DNA of 64,000 nt from assembly GCA_031553075.1 (NCBI GenBank), contig JAVBLX010000003.1, positions 1 to 64,000 on the forward strand, read 5' to 3'. The notes below the pieces were generated by a model, which had not been told where the DNA came from, did no database searches, and saw only the letters and a list, made by a program, of their open reading frames with translations. How positions within the stretch are numbered: position 1 is the stretch's first letter; the number at the start of each line of letters is the position of its first letter. Positions 33,507-42,450 of the stretch are shown one piece after another. A program made the position numbers and the translations under genes. This DNA comes from DIGJ01 sp031553075 (GTDB taxonomy: Bacteria; Bacillota; Clostridia; Lachnospirales; Lachnospiraceae).

Positions 33507-35819
33507 TCACATATTTTGATAAAACTGCAGGGTCTCTATAATTGGCTCAGGTATGCTAATCCCATCTTTTTCCATGGCTCTGTGCCGAAGGTCCAGCTCC
33601 TTTACTTTTATAAGCTTTTCTCTATTATAACGATTCATCGCATCTACAAACATTGGCTGATTTTTAACATTCTCCCGGATTCCCTTGGAAAATGGACAAT
33701 AGGTTGCCAGCATTTCCCGCGCCACCTTATTGAGACGAATTGCGCCCTCCGACTCGTTCTTAATCCACAATTCATAATCCATGGCAAACACTTCCCGAGA
33801 ATTGCTTCGGCATTTTTGAATCTGGGATTTCAGTCTTTCCTTTTTATCATCGGATAAATCTTTATTTTTGCGATAAAATTGCAGGTAATCCATGTATTCA
33901 CTGGTGAGGGATTTTTCTTTAATATTATTCCAATTGGCACCTTGCGCTGTCCGACAGCATTCCCAGCGATATCGGCCGATAACTCGGATGAGTATTTCAT
34001 CCAGCTTCTTAACTGTGAAAACTGGCATCAAAATCCTTCCCTTAGAGTCTCTTTTCCGTCCACTTATATCCTGCCACATAACGGCATTTTCACCACTGAT
34101 TGGGAACAAAATAATATCCGGAAAAACTTCTTTCAGGACATATTCTCTTCTATTTCCAAGCTCCGGAAACTCCACCAACGTCTCACGATAAAACAGGGAA
34201 TAATCCACTTCCCGGAATTGATCCAGCTGATGATTAACCATTTCACCGTTAACAAATGCTTTTCGGATGCTTGTAACAAAGGAATTTTCAGTTAAAAACG
34301 GTATAAATAACCCCATTTGTCCAGAAATCAGGCGGCTATTATAAGAAAACAAGTTATGTATCTCGTAATGAAGGCGTTCCTTCATGTCCATAAGCATGGT
34401 TTTAGCCGCTTCCTCCGTAATCTCGTTGGTTTTTCGGAGGGAACGGATATGTTCCTCAAAATCAAGGTCAAACTCACTCTTAGAAGGCAGCTTCTTTCCT
34501 GAATAGATCAAAGACAGCCAGGTCTTCATATCATATACTTTACAAAGAGAGGCACTACTGTTTGAAGGTTCCAGCTGAACCAGCTCCTCCAACTGTTCCT
34601 CCCGCATTAATGTCTCACTTAAAAAGCCATATTTTAAATACAGCTCTACCGCAAGAGGACAATCCTTCTTACCATATGCATTTAAGAATACCTTTTCATA
34701 TATCTCATAATGTAAACTGGCAATCTTTCTGCGCAATGCTCTGCTGCCGTCATCAATAGACGTTTTATCCTTCAGATTCTGGTAATCATTCACCAGTCCC
34801 TTGAATTCTTCCTGCGTTTCCGGCTCAATCTTGCCATAGTCTAAAATGATATCCATAGAATGGACAAGCTGCATCATCTTGGCTTTTACGGTATCGCCAA
34901 CTTCCTCTACCTGAGTCTGACCGGAAATAACTGCATAGTAAAGATTTTCCAGTTCCTCTCGGTTTATCTCCAACCGCTTTCCCGTCCTCTTTTCCAGCAA
35001 GACATCCATATTATTTATATTTTCCACAATCCGTTCAACTAATTCCAGTAATATCCGGCTTGGGTTTATTTCTTTTTTATTTAAGTTAATAATTAAATTG
35101 GTAATCCGTTTAAACAGACATTCTTCTCCATAATTAAGCAGGAGGCCTACCTGCTGTGTCAGATATGCCGCCACCTCCGAATGTTCCAGAACGAGCTGTC
35201 TGCCCAGTTCGGTCTGTTCTTCTATGTGATAGAGACTGATTATATTATTCTGATAGTAGGCTTTCTGTACTTCAACAAGTATGCCGGCACACTCACTGTA
35301 ATAATCCGCCTTATGCATGTCCAACAAATCGCTCTTCTCATACGGCTTCAGTTTTTCCATGGCCGCCAATGGATAGACAGGAAAACCGGAACGTTTTCCT
35401 TCTTTTAAATAGGTCTCATATCCATATTGCAAAAAAGTAGTCATTTCATCCACTGCAGTAAGCAATGATCTTAACGAAACGGTAAGATCCCTGATATACC
35501 GGTTTAAGGACGCCACAATAACTCCGCCATAATCCGGATTGGATTCCAGCAGAATAGGTATATCCTCTCCTCCTTTTACTGGAAAGGGATATACTACGGT
35601 ATTATCAAACGCCGTGTAAGATGCATTCGCCTGTCCTGTATACAGGTCACAGATTCCCAGAAAATTCCCGGTACCCAGCAGCATCTGCATCCCGTCCCGG
35701 TGCACGTGTACCCGCCCTTTCAGCACTAGACAAATACTCTCCAGCGGCTCGTGTTCTTCGTATATGGTAACTCCTTTAACTACTTGATTCATTGCATTAA
35801 AATTAAGTGATAGTCCCAT
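33507..35819 (-). CDS. Large protein with N-terminal cyclic-nucleotide-binding-like domain
   Basis: 770 residues. About 10-110 matches a cNMP-binding beta-barrel (YEEHEPLESICLVLKGRVHVHR...LGTGNFLGICDLY), but no DNA-binding domain follows. The remaining 650 residues are helical, soluble, and not recognised; they contain conserved-looking SKGIRENVKNQPMFVDAMNRYNREKLI near the end. Probably a signalling or scaffolding protein sensing a small ligand or membrane state. It is followed 83 bases later by the TPR-like gene, a likely partner. Confidence 0.65.
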   Translation of the reverse strand: MGLSLNFNAMNQVVKGVTIYEEHEPLESICLVLKGRVHVHRDGMQMLLGTGNFLGICDLYTGQANASYTAFDNTVVYPFPVKGGEDIPILLESNPDYGGVIVASLNRYIRDLTVSLRSLLTAVDEMTTFLQYGYETYLKEGKRSGFPVYPLAAMEKLKPYEKSDLLDMHKADYYSECAGILVEVQKAYYQNNIISLYHIEEQTELGRQLVLEHSEVAAYLTQQVGLLLNYGEECLFKRITNLIINLNKKEINPSRILLELVERIVENINNMDVLLEKRTGKRLEINREELENLYYAVISGQTQVEEVGDTVKAKMMQLVHSMDIILDYGKIEPETQEEFKGLVNDYQNLKDKTSIDDGSRALRRKIASLHYEIYEKVFLNAYGKKDCPLAVELYLKYGFLSETLMREEQLEELVQLEPSNSSASLCKVYDMKTWLSLIYSGKKLPSKSEFDLDFEEHIRSLRKTNEITEEAAKTMLMDMKERLHYEIHNLFSYNSRLISGQMGLFIPFLTENSFVTSIRKAFVNGEMVNHQLDQFREVDYSLFYRETLVEFPELGNRREYVLKEVFPDIILFPISGENAVMWQDISGRKRDSKGRILMPVFTVKKLDEILIRVIGRYRWECCRTAQGANWNNIKEKSLTSEYMDYLQFYRKNKDLSDDKKERLKSQIQKCRSNSREVFAMDYELWIKNESEGAIRLNKVAREMLATYCPFSKGIRENVKNQPMFVDAMNRYNREKLIKVKELDLRHRAMEKDGISIPEPIIETLQFYQNM

Positions 35820-35967
35820 GGATATGCTCCCCTCTTTCGGAAAATGCTGACACCTCTTATTATTATAATCGAATTCCTACATTTGGGAAAGGGGGAAGTG
35901 CGAAAGAATTTCTAAGGTGTTGAAAAACCGTAAAAAAAAGACGTTTTCACGTCTCCTATTACAAATG

Positions 35968-35981
35968 CCGGGCAAACCCGG
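35968..35981 (-). terminator. Hairpin after SRP RNA
   Basis: CCGGG-CAAA-CCCGG hairpin just downstream of the SRP RNA on the minus strand; followed by only a short T-rich stretch. Confidence 0.5.
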
Positions 35982-35993
35982 TAATCTATATAT

Positions 35994-36263
35994 AACTCCG
36001 CACGTTCTGTTTCGAATCTCTTGCTCCAAACGTTACCGGTGCAGTTAGCTCGGCCCAGGCGACCTTACGGCACACGAGAGGTTCTGCTTAGTGCTGCTTC
36101 ATTCCTGACCTGACACGATTCGCAAATTCCCGTTGCGTAAGACCCAAACGTCAACACCACTTACATCGGGCAGCTTTGCAACGCAAGACCCTAGACAGAA
36201 CATCACCCCTGCTATAGCGGATTGCAGGTACAGGGCACCGCTGACTCCCCGGCTGTGCGGAAA
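35994..36263 (-). ncRNA. ffs: Signal recognition particle RNA, long bacterial type
   Basis: About 270 nucleotides, the long clostridial/Bacillus form with an Alu-like part. The Ffh-binding helix 8 is seen on the minus strand as GTCAGGTCAGGAATGAAGCA followed by GCACTAAGCAGAACC, and the two ends pair through CCGCAC/GTGCGG. It partners Ffh in co-translational targeting to the membrane. Ends are estimated from pairing and could be off by a few bases. An ORF on the opposite strand here is a chance frame. Confidence 0.93.
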
Positions 36264-36387
36264 TTTTATGACTAGGTTGTTTCAATGCTTTCTTAGTATA
36301 TCGGGTTTCCCTTAGGATGTCAAGGTTTCTTTCGGGTTTCCTATCGTTAATATTCTGCCTCCAAATATTATCTGGGAATGCCTTAGT

Positions 36388-37110
36388 CTACCTTCTCCCT
36401 TTTATCGCGGTAACAAAGGTTGCTCCATTGATCGAGTCTATTACCTCTACATTGGTAAATTCTGCTTTTTTAATCACTTCCACTTCATGTTCCAAGGTTA
36501 ATGGCGTATCAAAATGGATAAATTGCCCCTCTGCTATTCCTTCCTTTATCCGCTTTCTTTGACTCTCCTGATATAAAATCTGTTCTTCTTCATCACAACA
36601 GGCTATATAGTCACACTCCACAAAACAGCCACCAGGTTTTAAAGTACAATATATCTTCCGATATAATCCTAATTTCTTTTCTGCGGTAAAATGATGTAAC
36701 GATTCAAAGGATATGACCATATCATACTTCTCTGCTTCATACTCATATTCAAAATAATCTGCACAGATTAAAGATAGTTCTCTATCTCCATGCTTTTCTT
36801 TTAGTCTCTGTAACATGGATTCTGACAAATCAATTCCAGTGACGGTGAGTTGAGGAAAACGTTGAAATATACAATCTAGTTCCAAACCAGTCCCGCAACC
36901 TAAATCCAGCAGTTGCTTTGTATCTTCTGATACCAGTTGAGACATTTTTACATAAGCATCTTTCCACACTGACATATGCTCTTCATATCCCATTACTCGC
37001 TTCGAAAAGAAATCCGACATTTCTTCTAATTTTACATTCTCTTGGCTTTTCAGCCATCTTTTCAACGCTTCCATGTGGGCTTCCACATTCGTTCTAATGA
37101 CAATACTCAT
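36388..37110 (-). CDS. Class I SAM-dependent methyltransferase
   Basis: 240 residues; motif I LDLGCGTGLELD (about 65-76), then GIDLSESML, and VISFESLHHF. N-terminal 50 residues look like the helical cap seen in methyltransferases next to small-molecule pathways. Substrate cannot be predicted. Monocistronic; AAGGAGAG precedes the ATG. Confidence 0.85.
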   Translation of the reverse strand: MSIVIRTNVEAHMEALKRWLKSQENVKLEEMSDFFSKRVMGYEEHMSVWKDAYVKMSQLVSEDTKQLLDLGCGTGLELDCIFQRFPQLTVTGIDLSESMLQRLKEKHGDRELSLICADYFEYEYEAEKYDMVISFESLHHFTAEKKLGLYRKIYCTLKPGGCFVECDYIACCDEEEQILYQESQRKRIKEGIAEGQFIHFDTPLTLEHEVEVIKKAEFTNVEVIDSINGATFVTAIKGRR

Positions 37111-37212
37111 TTTAAATCTCTCCTTACAGTAAATAGGCTTACCACGCTACTTTAGAAGCTCGATATAATGATACTTCGAAACATCTCATATATCCACCTT
37201 AATTTTTTCTAT

Positions 37213-37253
37213 AAAAAAAAATGAGCCAGAACAACTGAATGCTCTAACTCATA
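37213..37253 (-). terminator. Terminator of CD3324-type gene
   Basis: On the minus strand an ATGAG...CTCAT stem with internal AGA/TCT pairs is followed by nine T. Confidence 0.8.
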
Positions 37254-37256
37254 ATC

Positions 37257-37532
37257 TTATTCTTCGTCTTTCATGATACGAATGATACGTTGTATGCTTT
37301 TTTCTGACAAATAATATTCTTCTGCAAGTACAGAAACCCTTTTCCCATTCTTATAGCCCGTATAAATTCCCTCATTTCGTTCCCTTAATTCCTGTTTGAT
37401 CTTGGTTCCTTGTCCCCACTCCTGCCGGGTACCTTGCTTCTTGGGAATATAAACCATTTCTCCATCCACATATTTTTGGATCAATTCTATTATCTCTAAT
37501 GGCAGAATCATCTCTGCTCTTCTATAGCTCAT
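37257..37532 (-). CDS. CD3324-family DNA-binding-like protein
   Basis: 91 residues from ATG 37532 (AGGAGG upstream). Begins MSYRRAEMILPLEIIELIQKYVDG and carries the KKQGTRQEWGQGTKIKQELRERN...VSVLAEEYYLSEKSIQRIIR pattern: a Mor-like or resolvase-like helix-turn-helix in the C-terminal half. Common in clostridia as a single gene. It is predicted to bind DNA; regulon unknown. Confidence 0.75.
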   Translation of the reverse strand: MSYRRAEMILPLEIIELIQKYVDGEMVYIPKKQGTRQEWGQGTKIKQELRERNEGIYTGYKNGKRVSVLAEEYYLSEKSIQRIIRIMKDEE

Positions 37533-37574
37533 TTTTTGCCTCCTAAATTTAATGTTTGCTCTTAGGATTAGCAA

Positions 37575-37956
37575 TGGCTATAACAAATTCATTTTAGAAA
37601 ATTGCAATAGCCAATGCTATGCAAAAATAACATTTCTTCTCATATAATATCCCCCTTTTATTCTTTCTTTCACTATATAAAAAAAACCCTTTTGTGTCAA
37701 CATATCTATCCTTCAGACCTATTGCTGATTTCAGTTCCATATCTGCATATTGTCTATACTTGCTCATACAACAATACCCCATCTCTTCGTATATATTGGT
37801 ATACCATATCACCTTTCTCCAACTCCTCCTGTAGCAGATAACCACATCCACTTCACGGAGAATACCGCATTCATCCACAATATTTCTCGGCAGTTTCATG
37901 GATGTAAGCACCAAATCAACTCTATTCCAATTGCCACAATGCGTAAATATTTATAA
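37575..37956. other. Intergenic region without a supportable gene
   Basis: About 380 bases between the CD3324-type gene and tadA. An open frame exists on the minus strand (37594-37914), but its product is Cys/Tyr-rich with no domain, no good ribosome site and no family resemblance. I see no RNA gene here; it may contain decayed sequence. Confidence 0.4.
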
Positions 37957-38421
37957 TCATCGGGTTCCTCGCTTCTCCTCCCGAAGTTCTTTAAAAAACT
38001 CTGTCAGCATTTCCGTACACTCCTCAGCCAAAACCCCCCTGGTTACTTCCGCCTGATGGTTAAACTGCTTCATCTCCAACAAGTTGATAATAGAACCGGC
38101 ACAGCCTGCCTTGGGATTCATGCTGCCAATCACCACCCGCTTTATACGCGACTGAATAATCGCCCCAGCGCACATCTGACAAGGCTCTAAAGTAATATAC
38201 ATAGTACAATCCTCCAGCCGCCAGTCTCCCATTATCCGGCTTGCTTTATGAATGGCCGACAATTCGGCATGAAACAGAGGATTTTTTTTGCTGTTCCGTT
38301 TATTATATCCCCTTGCTATGATTTTATCCTCATAAACAATGACACAGCCAATGGGAACTTCTTTTATGGCATATGCCTTCCGGGCCTGTTTCAGGGCCGC
38401 CTTCATATATTTTTCATCCAT
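37957..38421 (-). CDS. tadA: tRNA-specific adenosine deaminase
   Basis: Converts A34 to inosine in tRNA-Arg(ACG). 154 residues, cytidine-deaminase fold: zinc His and proton-shuttle Glu in FHAELSAI, zinc Cys pair in PCQMCAGAI; C-terminal GSMNPKAGCAGSIINLL matches TadA. Divergent from the acetyltransferase gene. Essential housekeeping enzyme. Confidence 0.93.
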   Translation of the reverse strand: MDEKYMKAALKQARKAYAIKEVPIGCVIVYEDKIIARGYNKRNSKKNPLFHAELSAIHKASRIMGDWRLEDCTMYITLEPCQMCAGAIIQSRIKRVVIGSMNPKAGCAGSIINLLEMKQFNHQAEVTRGVLAEECTEMLTEFFKELREEKRGTR

Positions 38422-38588
38422 TATTAACGAACTCCTTCATTTATGGTATACTGGTTCATATCATTCATAAGATATATAAAAATGCATTCTTCCAAGTGTG
38501 CGTTTGGGAAATACTTAGACAGTATTTTTGCTGCCTTACTATTCCACTCACACGTTATATCTTAACACGAATAAAAAGAGGTGACAAT

Positions 38589-39140
38589 ATGAACCTGATC
38601 CACGAAACGGAGCGGCTTTATCTAAAAGTTTTAGATTCTACCTGGGCAGAGGCCGTCTGTGCATTTTACTTTAACAATCGAATTTATTTTGAGCCGGTAG
38701 AACCCCCCCGAGTTCCCAACTTTTATTCCAAAGAATATCAGGAAAGCACCCTGTCCTATGAGTATAACGAATTCATCCGAGGAAATTATATCCGACTCTA
38801 TTTATTCAACAAAAAAGAACCAACTAAAATCATTGGTTCCATTTGCTTTAATCAAATTAAAAGAGGTTGCTTCTTCACTTGTCTCTTAGGGTATAAAACC
38901 GATTATGCTCACCTCAATCAGGGATATATGACCGAAGCTCTGGATTATTCCATCCACCGCATCGTCTTTGACCAGTATTATATCCACCGGATTGAAGCAC
39001 TGGTTCTGCCTGAAAATGGGGCCTCCATACACGTTCTTGAGAAACTGGGTTTCCAGCTGGAAGGCATTGCCCGGGATTATGCCCGGTTAGAGGGCATCTG
39101 GAAGGATCACTTAAGATATTCGATACTGGCATACCAATAG
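38589..39140 (+). CDS. GNAT acetyltransferase, RimJ/RimL type
   Basis: 183 residues from ATG 38589 (AGAGGTGAC upstream); the open frame extends back through tadA's promoter region without homology. Opening ETERLYLKVL, acetyl-CoA loop LGYKTDYAHLNQGYMTEAL, and late NGASIHVLEKLGFQLEGIARDY fit RimJ/RimL N-acetyltransferases. Acceptor unknown (ribosomal protein N-terminus or small amine). Its 3' end overlaps the convergent gene by 34 bases. Confidence 0.85.
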   Translation: MNLIHETERLYLKVLDSTWAEAVCAFYFNNRIYFEPVEPPRVPNFYSKEYQESTLSYEYNEFIRGNYIRLYLFNKKEPTKIIGSICFNQIKRGCFFTCLLGYKTDYAHLNQGYMTEALDYSIHRIVFDQYYIHRIEALVLPENGASIHVLEKLGFQLEGIARDYARLEGIWKDHLRYSILAYQ

Positions 39141-40189
39141 CCAAAATCCCCATATTGAAGACTTTTTCTGGTTCGCGGCAGGAAATTTTCAAAACCATAA
39201 TTTCTTGCCACCTCCTGCTCTCGTTTGCAGAAAACACCTGGAACGCCCAATACCTTTCGATTATTTAAATCCATCAAGCCCAAGTGCCCAAAGCGGCGAT
39301 ACCCATGGAGCATAAAGTCATTTTTTACATGATAGGCGAAACGATTTTCCAAGTCTCGCAACGTAACTGGTGAGAAATAGAGCAAATCGCTTTTTGCCGC
39401 TGCTGACTCCTTCTCTATCGTATTTTCGAGGGATGCTTCCGCTATTTTACGACCGGTTCCCTCTGTGTCCAGTTCTTCTGATTCTGACACACCAGCTTCA
39501 TTTTCCCCTATCCGGGATTCCTCCCGGTCTGCTTCTTCCCGTTCCATATCACTTAAAACAGATTCTTCTAATTCGGAGCCTCCCAGTTCTGCTTCTTCCA
39601 AATCCACTTCCCTCTGTTTCGCATCTCCCAGTTCCGTTTCTTCCAAATCCGCTTCTCTCAATTTCGCTTCATCCAAATCTTCCGATTTCGGCTTTTCCAA
39701 ATCATTATCTTCCTCGTCCATCGCCTTTTCTTCCCCTGTCACCTCGGCTGTTTTGAGAAGCATCGATTCGATCGAGCGCTTTTCTTCTTCGGTAATATCA
39801 GATTCCAAACAAAATTGTTCAAACTCCAGTGGTCTGTCATCCCATTCTGTCCCAAAAAACTTTGTGTTGTTTATGTAGAGAATGACTCCCCCCAGCTGAT
39901 CGAAGGTATATTCTGTCTCGCCAATGGAATTTCTCAACGTCATAAACTGGGCATCGCCAGTCCCATTCCGCAGAGTAATATCTCCCAATAAAATCCCAAG
40001 CAAATCTGTGCCCTTTCGGACAAAACCGTAAGCCTTCAAAGTTCCTGCGGTGATACTCCTGATTTGAACATGTATGGTTATTTTACATTGATTTCCACGG
40101 GTTTCTACTCTGGCATAGCCAACATTATTTTTCTTTTCTTGTTGCTCATAATTATAAATATACGATATAAATCTTTTATATTCCGACAT
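39107..40189 (-). CDS. DUF6128-like protein with acidic pentad repeats
   Basis: 360 residues. The N-terminal 135 (YKRFISYIYNYEQQEKKNNVGYARVE ... GGVILYINNTKFFGTEWDD) look like the DUF6128 domain found in Lachnospiraceae. About 150-255 is a low-complexity stretch of five-residue repeats (xLEEA, ELGDA, READ) with Glu and Asp at very high density. The C-terminal 90 residues (LENRFAYHVKNDFMLHGYRRFGHLGL) form a second conserved piece. No signal peptide. Function unknown. Confidence 0.6.
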   Translation of the reverse strand: MSEYKRFISYIYNYEQQEKKNNVGYARVETRGNQCKITIHVQIRSITAGTLKAYGFVRKGTDLLGILLGDITLRNGTGDAQFMTLRNSIGETEYTFDQLGGVILYINNTKFFGTEWDDRPLEFEQFCLESDITEEEKRSIESMLLKTAEVTGEEKAMDEEDNDLEKPKSEDLDEAKLREADLEETELGDAKQREVDLEEAELGGSELEESVLSDMEREEADREESRIGENEAGVSESEELDTEGTGRKIAEASLENTIEKESAAAKSDLLYFSPVTLRDLENRFAYHVKNDFMLHGYRRFGHLGLMDLNNRKVLGVPGVFCKREQEVARNYGFENFLPRTRKSLQYGDFGYWYASIEYLK

Positions 40190-40245
40190 AATCCAATACC
40201 TCCTTCGGTTAATATATATTCCTGCGCCGAAGGATTTATGTGAAC

Positions 40246-40956
40246 TTATGCGAACTTTTCGATCGTCTCTTTTATTTTTTCTTTCACCATTTCAGCTATC
40301 TCTATGGTGTTCCTATTTTTATATTCTTCATATAAAATAGGTGACAGATAAATCACCTTTGTAGTCACGGCTTTTAAAGACCAACCCTCAAACGGTTTAT
40401 AAGAATCAATCAACGCTACCGGCACAATCGGACACCGAGATTTCAAAGCGCTCTTAAAAGCACCTGGCTTAAAATGCTGCAGTTGATTGTGATTGTCCGT
40501 ATAGCCGCCTTCTGGAAAAATGAAGAAGCGTTCGCCCTCCTTCACCCGTCGGGCCACTTCCAAAATCACCCCCATGGACTGCCTCACATTGTCGGTTTCC
40601 AGTCCCATTCCACCCACCATGGACAAAACCTGTTTTAGAAAAATACCATCTGCCTTTCTGGCATCCAGTACAAAGGAGCAAGGTTCTTTATGTGAATACA
40701 GAATACCGATGGCATCATACTTTCCCTGATGATTGGGAAACATGATATACCCGCCTTCCTTGGGAAGATTCTCCAGCCCATCGCATTGGGTCCGAATTCT
40801 TCCAGTCTTTCTGATATATCCGGCTACCCTCTGCACCACCCGATAGCGTTTTTCTACACTGAATTTTTCTGGGTGAGCTCCCACATAATCCATCGCCGGT
40901 ATGAGTATAATCGCTCTCAGAATATTTCTGATAATCACATAAAAAAACCTCAGCAT
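40246..40956 (-). CDS. plsC: 1-acyl-sn-glycerol-3-phosphate acyltransferase-like protein
   Basis: 236 residues with the PlsC motifs NHQGKYD (NHx4D) and FPEGGYT, and an N-terminal membrane segment. Transfers an acyl chain to lysophosphatidate or a similar acceptor at the inner membrane. It follows the ECF component gene (18 bases) and may be in its operon by readthrough. Alternative: a specialised lysophospholipid acyltransferase. Confidence 0.85.
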   Translation of the reverse strand: MLRFFYVIIRNILRAIILIPAMDYVGAHPEKFSVEKRYRVVQRVAGYIRKTGRIRTQCDGLENLPKEGGYIMFPNHQGKYDAIGILYSHKEPCSFVLDARKADGIFLKQVLSMVGGMGLETDNVRQSMGVILEVARRVKEGERFFIFPEGGYTDNHNQLQHFKPGAFKSALKSRCPIVPVALIDSYKPFEGWSLKAVTTKVIYLSPILYEEYKNRNTIEIAEMVKEKIKETIEKFA

Positions 40957-40974
40957 CGGAAATGACTCCTTTCA

Positions 40975-41475
40975 TTAAGCGCCAACCATTGTCTTTTGTT
41001 CCAATTGACGAATCGCTCGGTAAACTGGCCGATACAGGACGAGGGCTACCAAGCCGTTGCCAATACAGTGAAGGATATCGAAGGGTATTCCAGAAAACCA
41101 ATACGCCCAGCCACCAGCCCAGCCGCCGGTAATAAAATAAGGAACCGAACAAAGAATCCCAAACCCAAGACCAAATGAACCGGAGATTACGGCCCAAAGG
41201 AGGGTTGATTCATTTTTCTGAAACAAGAGGACCAGCATTGCCAGGATCGTCCATATATAAAGATACGTCCACCACCAAATTCCAAAGCCATACACGATTC
41301 CTTCTAAAATGACAAAACCATATATAATGTAAAAAACTTTCTTTTTATAGACAAGGGTATACACAATAATCAACAGGGATACCAGTTCTATATTGGGCAA
41401 AAAAGCCATTCCTACTTGAGCCACCAGCAAAATGGCCGTCAAAAAGGCCAACACCACCAATTCTCTTACCTTCAT
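40975..41475 (-). CDS. ECF transporter S component
   Basis: 166 residues, six hydrophobic segments, opening MKVRELVVLAFLTAILLVAQVG as in the ECF_trnsprt S-component family. It starts three bases after the DUF4430 stop and both lie behind a cobalamin riboswitch, so the substrate is probably cobalamin or a precursor. The energising module (EcfA/EcfA'/EcfT) must be encoded elsewhere, as in group II ECF systems. Confidence 0.8.
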   Translation of the reverse strand: MKVRELVVLAFLTAILLVAQVGMAFLPNIELVSLLIIVYTLVYKKKVFYIIYGFVILEGIVYGFGIWWWTYLYIWTILAMLVLLFQKNESTLLWAVISGSFGLGFGILCSVPYFITGGWAGGWAYWFSGIPFDILHCIGNGLVALVLYRPVYRAIRQLEQKTMVGA

Positions 41476-41478
41476 AGT

Positions 41479-41883
41479 TTAATATCCTGTCATGAAGGTT
41501 AATTCAAAGGCATCACCGTCGTATATCAGGGTCTGATCCACTCCTGTCATGACATCTTCGCCGCCTTTGGTAATGCACCACCACTGCTGCTGGGATTCAT
41601 CAGCCGTTTCGCCATCTGCGGTTTGTACGAATAATCCGTACTGACTTTCCTGGCCTTCAATCAGCCCTTTTGCCAACAGCAGTTCGCCCAGATATTCGGC
41701 ATCGGTTCGATGCTTAAAAATCGCCTGTTTTCCATCCCCGTGCACCACAGTAACTTCAATTGCCTTACTGCCAGCTTCTGCTTTTGGTGCAAATGATAGG
41801 TAGACCAAAAACAATACCGCTGCTGCTGCCACCAGTCCGATAATACCCAGGATGGCTTTTTTTGTGTTTCTTGTTGTGTTCAT
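41479..41883 (-). CDS. DUF4430 (transcobalamin-like) surface protein
   Basis: 134 residues from ATG 41883 (AAGGAGG upstream). Membrane anchor about 8-30, then the DUF4430 fold: YLGELLLAKGLIEGQ, YGLFVQTADG, QWWCITKGGEDVMTGVDQTLIYDGDAFELTF. This domain corresponds to the C-terminal ligand-binding domain of intrinsic factor/transcobalamin. With the S component and the riboswitch, a role in binding cobalamin or cobinamide outside the cell before ECF uptake is likely. Confidence 0.8.
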   Translation of the reverse strand: MNTTRNTKKAILGIIGLVAAAAVLFLVYLSFAPKAEAGSKAIEVTVVHGDGKQAIFKHRTDAEYLGELLLAKGLIEGQESQYGLFVQTADGETADESQQQWWCITKGGEDVMTGVDQTLIYDGDAFELTFMTGY

Positions 41884-42044
41884 GTTTGTTTCCTCCTTAA
41901 GATTCGTTTCTTCCGGAGTACATACGTTGGTTAGAATACTCAACTTTGTACGGAAGTTTTCTTCTATACATCTTTAGATGTATTACATCAAAAAGATGCA
42001 TTGTACACGCTTCATTAGTAATTGACTATTTAATGAATGATGTA

Positions 42045-42195
42045 CTGATACATTAAGCAAGTATCCTGACTGAAAGATCATCGCTCCGCTTTCCTTCTCA
42101 TACAAAAATGTACAATGGATTCTTAAGCCTCGCTCCCTTATCACAGTGACCGCATCGCTTGGGATTCCCACCCAATTCCATACCTTAATGTAAAT
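42045..42195 (-). ncRNA. Cobalamin riboswitch
   Basis: Minus strand contains the conserved pieces in order: GTGGGAATCCCAAGCGATGC, GGTCACTGT, AAGGGAGCGAGGC, and B12-box AGTCAGGATACTTGC near its 3' end (about 42052-42075). It lies about 160 bases before the DUF4430 start; the space between holds AT-rich pairing candidates for the expression platform. Expected to repress the downstream transport genes when cobalamin is plentiful. Ends are approximate. Confidence 0.87.
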
Positions 42196-42251
42196 AAAAC
42201 AAAAAGCCCCAACCCAACAGCTCATATGTCTGTCAAACCGGGACCTTCAAG

Positions 42252-42298
42252 TGCGCCGCCAGGGGCTCGAACCCTGGACACCCTGATTAAGAGTCAGG
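42252..42298 (-). other. Prophage attachment site: 3' part of tRNA-Lys(CTT)
   Basis: Minus strand: anticodon arm CTGACTCTTAATCAG, then T-arm CCAGGGTTCGAGCCCCTGG and CGGCGC acceptor strand, but no proper 5' acceptor or D-arm upstream. This is the displaced 3' end of a tRNA gene, as left by integrases that target tRNA 3' ends. The chromosomal side is to the left, so the intact tRNA-Lys should sit at the far right end of the prophage, outside the window. Confidence 0.75.
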
Positions 42299-42343
42299 AA
42301 AAACGCTCTAAAGCGCCCGTAAAATGGGACTTCCTAAATTGAA

Positions 42344-42365
42344 TGACTAACTTTTGACTAACTTT
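42344..42365 (+). repeat. Tandem 11-bp repeat beside att, candidate integrase arm sites
   Basis: Two exact copies of TGACTAACTTT back to back, about 46 bases from the tRNA remnant. Short direct repeats at this distance usually serve as arm-type sites of a tyrosine recombinase; that role is inferred. Confidence 0.5.
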
Positions 42366-42413
42366 GTTTCATTCAACTATCATATATAATCGCACAGTTT
42401 TTTTCTAAAGTCA

Positions 42414-42450
42414 ACAGGGAGCAACCTCGGTTGCCCCCTGTCTCTTTTTT
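42414..42450. terminator. Terminator near prophage left end
   Basis: CAGGGAGCAAC/GTTGCCCCCTG stem with CTCG loop, followed by TCTCTTTTTT on the + strand; sits right after the small minus-strand gene. Confidence 0.75.

Noticed and set aside
36133..36315. Small + strand protein over the SRP RNA
   Set aside because: It is fully covered by the conserved SRP RNA on the other strand.
37594..37914. 106-residue minus-strand open frame
   Set aside because: No ribosome site, no domain, odd Cys/Tyr composition; likely chance or decayed sequence.
42241..42330. Complete tRNA-Lys gene
   Set aside because: The 5' acceptor strand and D-arm do not form; only the 3' half is present, fitting an attachment remnant.
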